A DNA stretch of 12,050 nucleotides, from assembly GCA_003135575.1 (NCBI GenBank), contig PLCG01000068.1, forward strand, positions 166,529-178,578, given 5' to 3'. Made by a program: the position numbers and the translations under genes. This stretch comes from Nitrososphaerota archaeon. Its GTDB lineage: Archaea > Thermoproteota > Nitrososphaeria > Nitrososphaerales > Gagatemarchaeaceae. The notes under the pieces were generated by a model that saw only the letters and a list, made by a program, of their open reading frames with translations, had not been told where the DNA came from and did no database searches. Shown here piece by piece: positions 5,320 to 11,576 of the stretch. Every line of letters starts with the position of its first letter. Position 1 is the stretch's first letter.

Positions 5320-6327
5320 TTGGGCTCTATTCTCTTGGTGGACTGCTCCAGGTGCGGCAAGAAGCCGTCATACTACACCAGGAGGTACTCGGGCGAGAGC
5401 CTCTGCGCGGCCTGCTTCCAGGAGACCACCGTGGAAAAGGTGGCCCGGACCATCTCGAAGTATGGGATGCTGCACCGGGGGGAGAGGGTCGGGGTGGCCG
5501 TCTCGGGGGGCAAGGACAGCCTCTCGCTCCTGAAGATCCTCCATGAGCTAAACGGCGGCGCGAGGTCCGAGGCAAAAGGCGAGCTGGTGGCGCTGACCGT
5601 CGACGAGGGCGTCAGCGGATACCGCGACGAGGCCATCGAGCACGCGCGAGCCGTCTGCGACGAGCTGGGCGTGGAGCACGTCGTGGTCTCCTACAGCGGG
5701 CTCTTCGGGTTCAGCCTCGACCAGGCGCTCGACTGGAAGGACGACCGCGAGCTCACCTCCTGCAGCATGTGCGGCGTCTTCCGGAGGAGGGCCATCGATG
5801 AGGCCGCCGTCAAGGCGAAGGTCGACGTCGTCGCGACCGCGCACAACCTCGACGACTACGTCCAGACTTTCATGATGAACCTCCTGCACGGCGACGTCGA
5901 GCGGCTCGCCTGGCTGGACCCCTCGACCTACGACGAGAACTTCCCCGTGCGCCGGGTCAAGCCCCTCACCGAGGTCTACGAGGAGGAGGTCGCCCTCTAC
6001 GCCTACATCTCGAAGATACCCTTCCAGAGCGCGAGCTGCCCATACATGCACGAGGGCCTGAGGAGCGAGGTCCGGGACTACCTCAACGAGCTCGAGGCGA
6101 AGCACCCCGGGATGAAAAACGTCCTCTTGAGGTCGTCGCTCGAGGTGTCGTCGAGGCTCTCAAAGGCCGGGCGAGACGACGACGCGTCCGCCAAGGCGAC
6201 CGTCCCCTGCGCGAGGTGCGGCAAGCCGTCGTCCAAGGGAGTCTGCGGGGTCTGCAGGATGACAGAGATCGTGTGGCAGCACGCAAAGGTACTCGACCGA
6301 AACGGAAATATCCATACTATCCAATGA
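5320..6327 (+). CDS. ncs6: tRNA 2-thiolation enzyme, Ncs6/TtuA/CTU1 family
   Basis: This 335-aa enzyme belongs to the TtuA/Ncs6 group that adenylates a tRNA uridine and replaces its oxygen with sulfur, using a ubiquitin-like sulfur carrier; the target is U34 (wobble) or U54 depending on subgroup. Visible in order: an N-terminal zinc ribbon (Cys9, 12, 29, 32); the PP-loop ATP site VAVSGGKDS (about 59-67); CSMCGVFRRR (Cys148, Cys151) and SASCPYMHEG (Cys240), the three cysteines that hold the Fe-S cluster in TtuA-type enzymes; TAHNLDDYVQTF; and a C-terminal zinc ribbon (Cys297, 300, 309, 312). All key residues are present and the length is normal. TTG at 5320 lies about 25 bp after the shared TATA box, consistent with leaderless translation; TTG 5335 or GTG 5338 are weaker alternatives. 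The sulfur carrier gene is not nearby. This is the last clearly housekeeping protein gene before the accessory block. Confidence 0.93.
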   Translation: MGSILLVDCSRCGKKPSYYTRRYSGESLCAACFQETTVEKVARTISKYGMLHRGERVGVAVSGGKDSLSLLKILHELNGGARSEAKGELVALTVDEGVSGYRDEAIEHARAVCDELGVEHVVVSYSGLFGFSLDQALDWKDDRELTSCSMCGVFRRRAIDEAAVKAKVDVVATAHNLDDYVQTFMMNLLHGDVERLAWLDPSTYDENFPVRRVKPLTEVYEEEVALYAYISKIPFQSASCPYMHEGLRSEVRDYLNELEAKHPGMKNVLLRSSLEVSSRLSKAGRDDDASAKATVPCARCGKPSSKGVCGVCRMTEIVWQHAKVLDRNGNIHTIQ

Positions 6328-6348
6328 TTTAGAGCAAGGCGACTCTAC

Positions 6349-6354
6349 TTTAAG
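6349..6354 (+). promoter_or_regulatory. TATA box for the 190-aa Thr-rich protein
   Basis: TTTAAG, flanked as ACTTTAAGCG, lies about 22 bp ahead of the ATG at 6373. This is slightly short but compatible with a leaderless transcript. It falls in the 45-bp gap after ncs6. Confidence 0.4.
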
Positions 6355-6372
6355 CGACAAATTCTTGCTGCA

Positions 6373-6945
6373 ATGGGCATAGGCGCGGCTCTTCTCTTCG
6401 CGGGGGCAATCGTCAGCGTGTTGTATCTCGACCATCCCAATACGCTCACCACGTTGACCACAACCAGCGCAATGACCAGCACGGGCACAACGACTACAAC
6501 TACGACCACAACAGCTACGGTCACTGACCATGCCACTTCCACGTCCTATGGCACGATCACGTCAACGAGTATCATAACCGTAACCGTCACTCAAACGACA
6601 ACCACTACTACCATCCTTACCCCTACGCAGTCTACCAAGCCACTGGTTTCCATCACGTCGATGCAAAACGTTCCGCCGTATTTGCCAGCAGGACCGACTT
6701 ACAAGACGACGGTGGTTAATGCGGCTACAAAAGCAGTGACAAATGTTACGATGGTTTTCGAGAACCATACATTTTCATTCCCCAATGTCACCAAACAGAA
6801 TCCATTGTTGGCAGGACAGTCTACCTATTCGAATTTCACCTACATAGGTGGATTCACAAGCCAATCCGAGTATGTCATTCTAGTGTATGGTACGTTCCAA
6901 GATGGTCAACCATTTGCTTTCGTAGAAACAATCAAGCTCACTTAG
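6373..6945 (+). CDS. Membrane-anchored Thr-rich secreted protein, unknown function
   Basis: This 190-aa protein has one N-terminal hydrophobic segment (about 2-19), then a long low-complexity Thr/Ser stalk (about 24-88, including a run of nine Thr), then a small domain (about 90-190) rich in Val, Thr and aromatic residues with several N-x-S/T sites (VTNVTMVFENHTF, NVTK, NFTY). This looks like a beta-sandwich held away from the membrane by an O-glycosylated stalk, a common archaeal surface design. I do not recognise the domain. ATG 6373 is the only canonical start downstream of the frame-closing TGA (the ncs6 stop). The 15 codons before it are open and basic (RARRLYFKRQILAA), which would make a better cytoplasmic N-terminus, but they contain no canonical start. 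GC is clearly lower than in ncs6. Confidence 0.75.
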   Translation: MGIGAALLFAGAIVSVLYLDHPNTLTTLTTTSAMTSTGTTTTTTTTTATVTDHATSTSYGTITSTSIITVTVTQTTTTTTILTPTQSTKPLVSITSMQNVPPYLPAGPTYKTTVVNAATKAVTNVTMVFENHTFSFPNVTKQNPLLAGQSTYSNFTYIGGFTSQSEYVILVYGTFQDGQPFAFVETIKLT

Positions 6946-7021
6946 CAAGAGTAGGTGCGGCGTGAAGATGCATAACGAATGCAAGTAGGCCTGGGCGTCC
7001 TCGACCAACAAACGACAGCCA

Positions 7022-7027
7022 TTTAAG
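7022..7027 (+). promoter_or_regulatory. TATA box for SRP RNA
   Basis: TTTAAG in the context GCCATTTAAGCG lies about 25 bp before base 7049, where the closing helix of the SRP RNA begins. The 77 bp before it, back to the stop of the Thr-rich gene, hold nothing else I can name. Confidence 0.6.
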
Positions 7028-7048
7028 CGGCCAGCGAGTCGGTAAGAT

Positions 7049-7368
7049 TGGTGGCGGGTAGGGCTGGGAGGCTAGCCGTCTTCGTAACCCAAACCGGCTT
7101 CATGGGGTGCCAGTAAACCGTCGGGTAAAGCCTTCTCTCCTCTTACCTGCGCGCCTGGGCGAGATGATTTCACGCCGGAGCGGGCGGTCGCGACGAGCGA
7201 ACCTCTCGAAGGAGAGGACTCGACTCATGATCGTCGAACCGAGTGAGGTCCGGGAGGGAGCAACTCTAAGGCGGCACGGCCACGCTGCTCCGTCTACGTG
7301 TGGGATCGTCCAGCGTGCGCGATTGGGAGAGGTCGGGATGGTGAACTCCGACGGGTCCGCCACCATTT
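7049..7368 (+). ncRNA. ffs: Signal recognition particle RNA (7S RNA), archaeal type
   Basis: This RNA is the scaffold of the signal recognition particle, which binds SRP19 and SRP54 and targets nascent membrane and secreted proteins to the translocon. The ends pair: TGGTGGCGG (7049-7057) with CCGCCACCA (7357-7365). Helix 6 is visible as CCTCTC-GAAG-GAGAGG (7202-7217) with a GNAR tetraloop, the SRP19 site. Helix 8, the SRP54 site, is GAGTGAGGTCC (7241-7251) with GGGAGCAACTC (7256-7266), capped by a GGGA tetraloop and carrying the conserved 5'-side AGGTCC and 3'-side GGGAGCA. The 5' Alu-like domain shows CGTAACCC-AAACCGGC (about 7083-7098), close to the archaeal UGUAAC U-turn region. The ~320-nt length is normal for archaea. 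A TATA box and a T-run flank it. Open frames across it on both strands are spurious. Exact ends are within a few bases. Confidence 0.93.
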
Positions 7369-7370
7369 TT
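7366..7370 (+). terminator. T-run terminator of SRP RNA
   Basis: Five consecutive T residues directly follow the 3' strand of the closing helix, the usual archaeal termination signal. Confidence 0.6.
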
Positions 7371-7379
7371 CGGAGGCGA

Positions 7380-7411
7380 CCGGCCGGAGCAAATAATTGT
7401 CATATGGCCGG
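7380..7411. repeat. Inverted repeat CCGGCC / GGCCGG upstream of the 761-aa protein gene
   Basis: CCGGCC (7380-7385) is matched by GGCCGG (7406-7411) across an AT-rich 20-bp centre. It lies just after the SRP terminator and abuts the TATA box at 7412. It could be an operator or chance in GC-rich sequence. Confidence 0.3.
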
Positions 7412-7417
7412 TTATAT
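7412..7417 (+). promoter_or_regulatory. TATA box for the 761-aa protein gene
   Basis: TTATAT in the context GGTTATATCC is centred about 26 bp before the TTG at 7441, fitting a leaderless transcript and deciding that start. Confidence 0.55.
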
Positions 7418-7440
7418 CCGCCCTTCTACTCTTCCAGTAA

Positions 7441-9726
7441 TTGCGCAAGAGAGCCGGCGGAACGGTAACCAATGCCATAATCGGTGTGCTCATCATCTAC
7501 CTCTGCGCCAGCGCTGCCTACTTCTACATTCGAGGTCTGGATGGAGGTGCCAGCAGCGCCACAACCGCCAGTAGCATCAGTAGCAGCATACGAACGACAT
7601 CGGTGATGGCCAATACCTCCATCACGTCAGTCCAAGTCCCGGACAACTTTTCCCTCGCCCAGTTGCAGACGGTTTCATTTGCCAATTCAAGCAAGTGCGA
7701 CGGACTCATGGACGCGAAATATTGGGACACTGCAATTCGAACATCGGGGAACACCACGGCCCACCTGATTCCGAATACCGTATATGGTCTGACCCAGTCC
7801 TGGAACGGATGGACTGACAACTTCAGAATCAACATGAGCAACCCGCCTCCCTGGCTCCCCTCTGGCCTCGCCAACTACACTTCGTCGCTAGAGGCGCAGC
7901 TCGCGGCGAAAGTCATGGGCACCAATAACGTCACTCGGGCGGCCGCCGTGATGAAGAATTACACGTCCTACCTCGGTGCTTTCGAGGCAACTGGCGTCGA
8001 TCTCCTGTCTTGGGGCGGGCTCTCCGCGGTCAAGGTGTACTACCAGACAGGCGACTTCAGGCAAGCAGTGGCGCAAACCTTTCCGGCGCAGTTAGACCAG
8101 CTCTTCAAGCTCTCGCAGGACTGCAGCTACTCGGAACAACAGAGGGCCCAGTTCTTGGGGACCGCGCTGTCGATGACGGCCCTTGTCCTCGCCACATCAG
8201 GCAAGGATGGCTTCGGCCCGCAGTTCCAAGACCTGCTGACCAAGATGGGGATACAGGATGCTTGGAAGGGAGTAAAGGGCTCCCTCAAGACCATAAACGA
8301 TGCATCTCCAGCCGCAGCCTACCAAACAACAATGGTTCTTGCGGCCCTCGCCAAAAAGTTCCCGACAAACTTCAATGATTTGGGATCATTCACGGCCAGC
8401 AGAATCGCCATAATGGTCCAAGCGCTGAAAGACAAGGGTCTTTCTCCAGATGAGATTGCGCAAAAGGTCGCTCAACTCAGTCAGGCCGTCACGGAATCTG
8501 ATGATGAAGGGCACGTAGCAGAGGTTGCTGACACGATTAGCTATCAGCAAGAGGGGTTTCTGAGGGTAAAGATAGACAGCAACCTACAGGCAAAACTCTC
8601 TACTCCAGGAATTGCCTCGCGTTCTCTTACCGCTTCGTTGCTGGCGGGCATCCTTCCAGGCTTCAAGCCCGGCGAAGTGACAGCGTTCAAAGTAACGGTC
8701 CACAAACTTTGGATGAAACTGCCAAGCTATCATGTGTATCAAGGAGGCACATACGTTGAATTTGCGTTACCAAAAGGCGAAGTACAGTTAGGTGACGAGG
8801 TGGGACTTTCGTTTGACCTCCTCCCGAGCGAAGACTTTGCGAAGTCGATTCCAGATTTCACTCTTTCGAATGCGGCAGACTTACCATGGCTTGAAAACGC
8901 TGCTGTGCTCAAGAACTTTAGGGTCGTTGACGGTGTAATGAGATTCGATCTTGTCCAGGGCAATCATTGGTCGAGCGTCGGCAGTTACACACTCGAAGGC
9001 CAGGTCGTGAAGTATCCTGGCTTGAACAACCAACTCGGAGCCGTCTACGCTGATGTTGCAATCAAAGACTATGCGGGAAGGCTCCGCGACCTTAGGATAC
9101 GCTATGATGGGTTTACGTCAGCAAGTCTTGCGATTGGTCAGGGAGACCAATTCTATTCAGTCTCGACGATGTCTTACGATGGCTTCCGCCTATCTATCGT
9201 CTTCAACAATTTCGATACCATTGCAACTATCTACACCAAGTCTCCATCGGAATCTATCTACAAGCTCGGCACGTCTAACCCGTACTCGGGCAGCTACCTC
9301 AAGCTATTGGAAGGGAAGTACACTAATGCGTACCAAGTTGATAGCGTCGGAACCGTCCGAGAGCTAGAAAAGTCGATGGTAGCCTACGGAAGCACCTACG
9401 TTCTAGGCCGGATTGGCGCAGAAATTGCTTATGTCGTAGGCGACAAGATTCTGGCCTTGAAGAACCTGATTCTTCAGGAACCCTCGCAGGGCGGTCGAGA
9501 TGTGTACACCCTGGACAATACTGTCGCAATTCAGTCAAGACTTTTGACAGATTTTCCAAAGGATGGCCGCGACGCCGCCATCCAGCAGGCCGTCTTTGAC
9601 CTTGCAGAGGCACTCCAGCAAGACTACAAGGACCAGCCACAAATGCGGGATGGTTTTGCAATTGTGTCCTATCTTGACTCGGATGGAACTCTGAAGGCCA
9701 TCATTGTAGAGGTGCCAAGATGGTGA
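7441..9726 (+). CDS. Large N-terminally anchored extracellular protein, unknown family
   Basis: This 761-aa protein starts with a basic tip (RKRAG), one membrane span (about 11-30, NAIIGVLIIYLCASAAYFYI) and a Ser/Thr-rich stalk (about 38-63); the rest should face outside. After the stalk a largely alpha-helical part (about 70-370) has several N-x-S/T sites in its first half. It is followed by a beta-rich part (about 370-620, with motifs such as YVEFALPKGEVQLGDEVGLSF and SYDGFRLSIVFNNFD) and a mixed C-terminus ending VSYLDSDGTLKAIIVEVPRW. I recognise no catalytic motif or named domain. The short basic stretch before the span loosely recalls prepilins, but no clear prepilin cleavage site is seen. 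TTG 7441 is chosen from the TATA box spacing. The frame is intact throughout. Lower GC than the housekeeping genes and surface-type neighbours suggest an accessory surface or adhesion role. Confidence 0.8.
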   Translation: MRKRAGGTVTNAIIGVLIIYLCASAAYFYIRGLDGGASSATTASSISSSIRTTSVMANTSITSVQVPDNFSLAQLQTVSFANSSKCDGLMDAKYWDTAIRTSGNTTAHLIPNTVYGLTQSWNGWTDNFRINMSNPPPWLPSGLANYTSSLEAQLAAKVMGTNNVTRAAAVMKNYTSYLGAFEATGVDLLSWGGLSAVKVYYQTGDFRQAVAQTFPAQLDQLFKLSQDCSYSEQQRAQFLGTALSMTALVLATSGKDGFGPQFQDLLTKMGIQDAWKGVKGSLKTINDASPAAAYQTTMVLAALAKKFPTNFNDLGSFTASRIAIMVQALKDKGLSPDEIAQKVAQLSQAVTESDDEGHVAEVADTISYQQEGFLRVKIDSNLQAKLSTPGIASRSLTASLLAGILPGFKPGEVTAFKVTVHKLWMKLPSYHVYQGGTYVEFALPKGEVQLGDEVGLSFDLLPSEDFAKSIPDFTLSNAADLPWLENAAVLKNFRVVDGVMRFDLVQGNHWSSVGSYTLEGQVVKYPGLNNQLGAVYADVAIKDYAGRLRDLRIRYDGFTSASLAIGQGDQFYSVSTMSYDGFRLSIVFNNFDTIATIYTKSPSESIYKLGTSNPYSGSYLKLLEGKYTNAYQVDSVGTVRELEKSMVAYGSTYVLGRIGAEIAYVVGDKILALKNLILQEPSQGGRDVYTLDNTVAIQSRLLTDFPKDGRDAAIQQAVFDLAEALQQDYKDQPQMRDGFAIVSYLDSDGTLKAIIVEVPRW

Positions 9727-9808
9727 GCCGATGCATCTTGATTAAGACCAGCTGGCAAGCCGTAATGCTTTACTGACTCCCCACTTCTTCGAGGCTGACT
9801 GAAAAGAA

Positions 9809-10168
9809 TTGAAACTGAAGCAGGCTGCCTTTGCTGCGACGCTGACTATAGTCGTAATCGGTGCGCTATCGCTAGCCTTGCCTCTGCTTTCGTCCCGACC
9901 AGACACCTACCACGTTATCAGGCAAAACGTATCAGTTCCGGCAGCGGTTACTGCCCAGGCGGCTTGTCTTTGGAACATACCATGCGTCGTACCGTACGCG
10001 AGCGGAAGCGCCACGGTTTGCTGTGTCACGTTGATTAATTATGGAGACAACGTCTACTATCTCTATCAAGATACTTTCCAAGGCAGGATCTACACCGCGT
10101 GGATTACTAACTCGAGTGTGTATTGCACAACTCCGCCTGATGGGAGTTGGCCCGTGTGTCCTGCTTGA
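9809..10168 (+). CDS. Small secreted cysteine-containing protein, unknown function
   Basis: This 119-aa protein has a typical secretion signal (KLKQ, then a hydrophobic core about 6-28) and a ~90-residue mature part with six cysteines at 53, 59, 71, 72, 106 and 117. An even number in an exported protein suggests disulfides. The region is also rich in Tyr, Val and Thr (DNVYYLYQDTFQGRIYTAW). I do not know the family. The only canonical start near the signal is TTG 9809. No convincing TATA box lies 25 bp upstream; GATTAAG (9739-9745) is a possible box for a 40-nt leader. The gene follows the 761-aa protein by 82 bp and may be cotranscribed. A minus-strand open frame covers part of it and beyond, but the signal peptide favours this strand. 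Confidence 0.62.
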   Translation: MKLKQAAFAATLTIVVIGALSLALPLLSSRPDTYHVIRQNVSVPAAVTAQAACLWNIPCVVPYASGSATVCCVTLINYGDNVYYLYQDTFQGRIYTAWITNSSVYCTTPPDGSWPVCPA

Positions 10169-10515
10169 ACGGCACGTGAGAGAGACGGCCTCAGATAGGA
10201 GCGCCTTCCACTTGTTCTCAGAGGCTAGGCCCACGTCTGCCGCGTCTGCGAGAATCTGGTCTTGCAAGGCAAAATGAGGTTTGACGAAGTTACTCGAGAT
10301 TGCGATTCGAAACAACAACGAATAGACAACAGCCACGGTTCCGTCTAATCGACGTTTGGTGTGGCGGGCCGAAATCCTCCGTCCAAATCCGTTTGCTGAG
10401 GCCGTTCTAGTGCTACGGACGAGCAAGGCCGTAAGGCAGCGGTAAGGGCTAGTCCAGAAGGCGACCATTCCAACACAATGGTTATTGGGGGTCTCTTTGC
10501 AATTTCAAACAGGAA
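10169..10515. other. Gap of ~350 bp without a supported gene
   Basis: No tRNA, rRNA, repeat array or strong promoter is seen. A minus-strand open frame runs from ATG at 10466-10468 through this gap and on under the preceding gene. Its gap-spanning part reads plausibly (for example KPHFALQDQILADAADVGL) but its end is the reverse of a coding region, and it has no promoter at the right distance. Weak hairpins such as GCC-GTAA-GGC occur near 10430. The stretch could be a decayed gene. Confidence 0.35.
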
Positions 10516-11334
10516 TTGAAGATCGCCGGAATCGCGGCCGGGTTTGCAGCTGCTCTGTTGATCGTAGCGGGACTCTCATTCTATGCCGGCCAAGGCACGG
10601 GAAACTCCAAGACAGTGACTCAAACATCGACTTCAGTCGCTTTCCCGACGACCATGCTGATATCGGTTTCGACTGTCTTCGCATCAACGAATCCTCCTCC
10701 AACTACCTATACCGTTACTAGCTTGACGACAAGCACAACCACAACCACGCTGACAAGCACCGCTACGGTCACAACGTCTTCTTCAACTGCGACGAATTTC
10801 GGGGCGAGCAGAAGTATTCCTGCTTTCGGTAACCTGAATCTGACGCTGTCCCTGAGTGCGACTTCCATCAAGAGCGGTCAGGTGATCAAGATCAACGTCG
10901 CGATGGCGAACACGTTACCAGACCCGAACAACGTGAATTCCGCGAACAGTTGGCCGCTTGTGGGACTTGTTGACGGTTCATGCGGGACCCTCATCTACCC
11001 CATGGGGATTGAGATAATCAGGGGAACGAACCTCTCCGCTGCATCGAGCTCCTATTTGGCCCTCTTCGTCGGTCCTCAAACATGCCCGAACGGAGCAGGG
11101 ACTCCGGTTTCCGAGTGGCTGTTCAAGGCGGACGGCCTCAGCCAGTGGGCGCTCCCGGTCCCTTTCCAAGCCTATAATCCGATGAACGCGACTTTGCAAG
11201 TCAGCGGTTACTCGACTTGGAACGGGATAGACCCTGGAACCACCGTCCACCACGCATTCGAGCCGGGAATCTACACCGTGGCCGCTGGCGACGCGTGGGG
11301 AGATCTCATCGTTATGCAATTTGCGGTGACTTAA
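10516..11334 (+). CDS. Anchored Thr/Ser-rich secreted protein with C-terminal beta-sandwich-like domain
   Basis: This 272-aa protein has an N-terminal signal/anchor (about 3-24), a Thr/Ser-rich stalk (about 31-95), and a C-terminal domain (about 105-272). The domain begins with the alternating strand LNLTLSLSATSIKSGQVIKINV, typical of Ig-like/cupredoxin-like folds, and ends with FEPGIYTVAAGDAWGDLIVMQF. That closing motif recurs in archaeal surface proteins, as I remember them. Two cysteines (156 and 190) could form a disulfide. There are no copper-ligand motifs I can confirm. The start is TTG 10516, preceded by AGGAA. The bases GAATTGAA around this start also surround the TTG of the six-cysteine gene. 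No good TATA box lies at the leaderless distance. It has the same architecture as the 190-aa Thr-rich protein but a different outer domain, and is convergent with the next gene. Confidence 0.75.
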   Translation: MKIAGIAAGFAAALLIVAGLSFYAGQGTGNSKTVTQTSTSVAFPTTMLISVSTVFASTNPPPTTYTVTSLTTSTTTTTLTSTATVTTSSSTATNFGASRSIPAFGNLNLTLSLSATSIKSGQVIKINVAMANTLPDPNNVNSANSWPLVGLVDGSCGTLIYPMGIEIIRGTNLSAASSSYLALFVGPQTCPNGAGTPVSEWLFKADGLSQWALPVPFQAYNPMNATLQVSGYSTWNGIDPGTTVHHAFEPGIYTVAAGDAWGDLIVMQFAVT

Positions 11335-11361
11335 TCAGCGTCAGCGTGGTTTGCTATTGCA

Positions 11362-11379
11362 GGCGATAAGATAATCGCC
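11362..11379. repeat. Hairpin in the convergent intergenic region
   Basis: GGCGAT (11362-11367) pairs with ATCGCC (11374-11379) around a 6-nt loop, 28 bp past the stop of the plus-strand gene. It has no T-run. It may mark a transcript 3' end. The remaining bases up to 11576 hold nothing I can name. Confidence 0.25.
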
Positions 11380-11576
11380 AACGGCTTGAATCACAAGGCC
11401 GCGAAGAGGAAATTCATTACGAGCGGTATTGAGGGGAAGCACCAAACGTGATCTCGACACATTACGCATGAAATGGGCGCGGCTACGACCCGGACTGGCA
11501 GGTCAAGACGTTGCCATCACCCTTGCTGAAATCACGGCAACCTTCTTCGACAGACATATTCATCCTTCCTTATTCG

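Noticed and set aside
5548..6105. 185-codon minus-strand frame opposite ncs6
   Set aside because: The plus strand holds all PP-loop and cysteine motifs of Ncs6; the opposite frame is low-complexity antisense.
6440..6640. Repeated ACA/ACG/ACT triplets as a possible CRISPR or satellite array
   Set aside because: They are Thr codons of a stalk in one open frame, with no fixed repeat unit or spacers.
7100..7574. Open frames on both strands across 7100-7574
   Set aside because: They run through the SRP RNA and into the start of the 761-aa protein in another frame; the RNA structure explains the sequence.
9932..10468. 178-codon minus-strand frame as a real gene
   Set aside because: Half of it lies opposite the signal-peptide gene at 9809, it has no TATA box at a suitable distance and no recognised motif; only the gap part is kept as a low-interest observation.
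11335..11576. Transposase or integrase remnant in the convergent gap
   Set aside because: Short translated pieces looked protein-like but are interrupted in all frames and match no motif I know.
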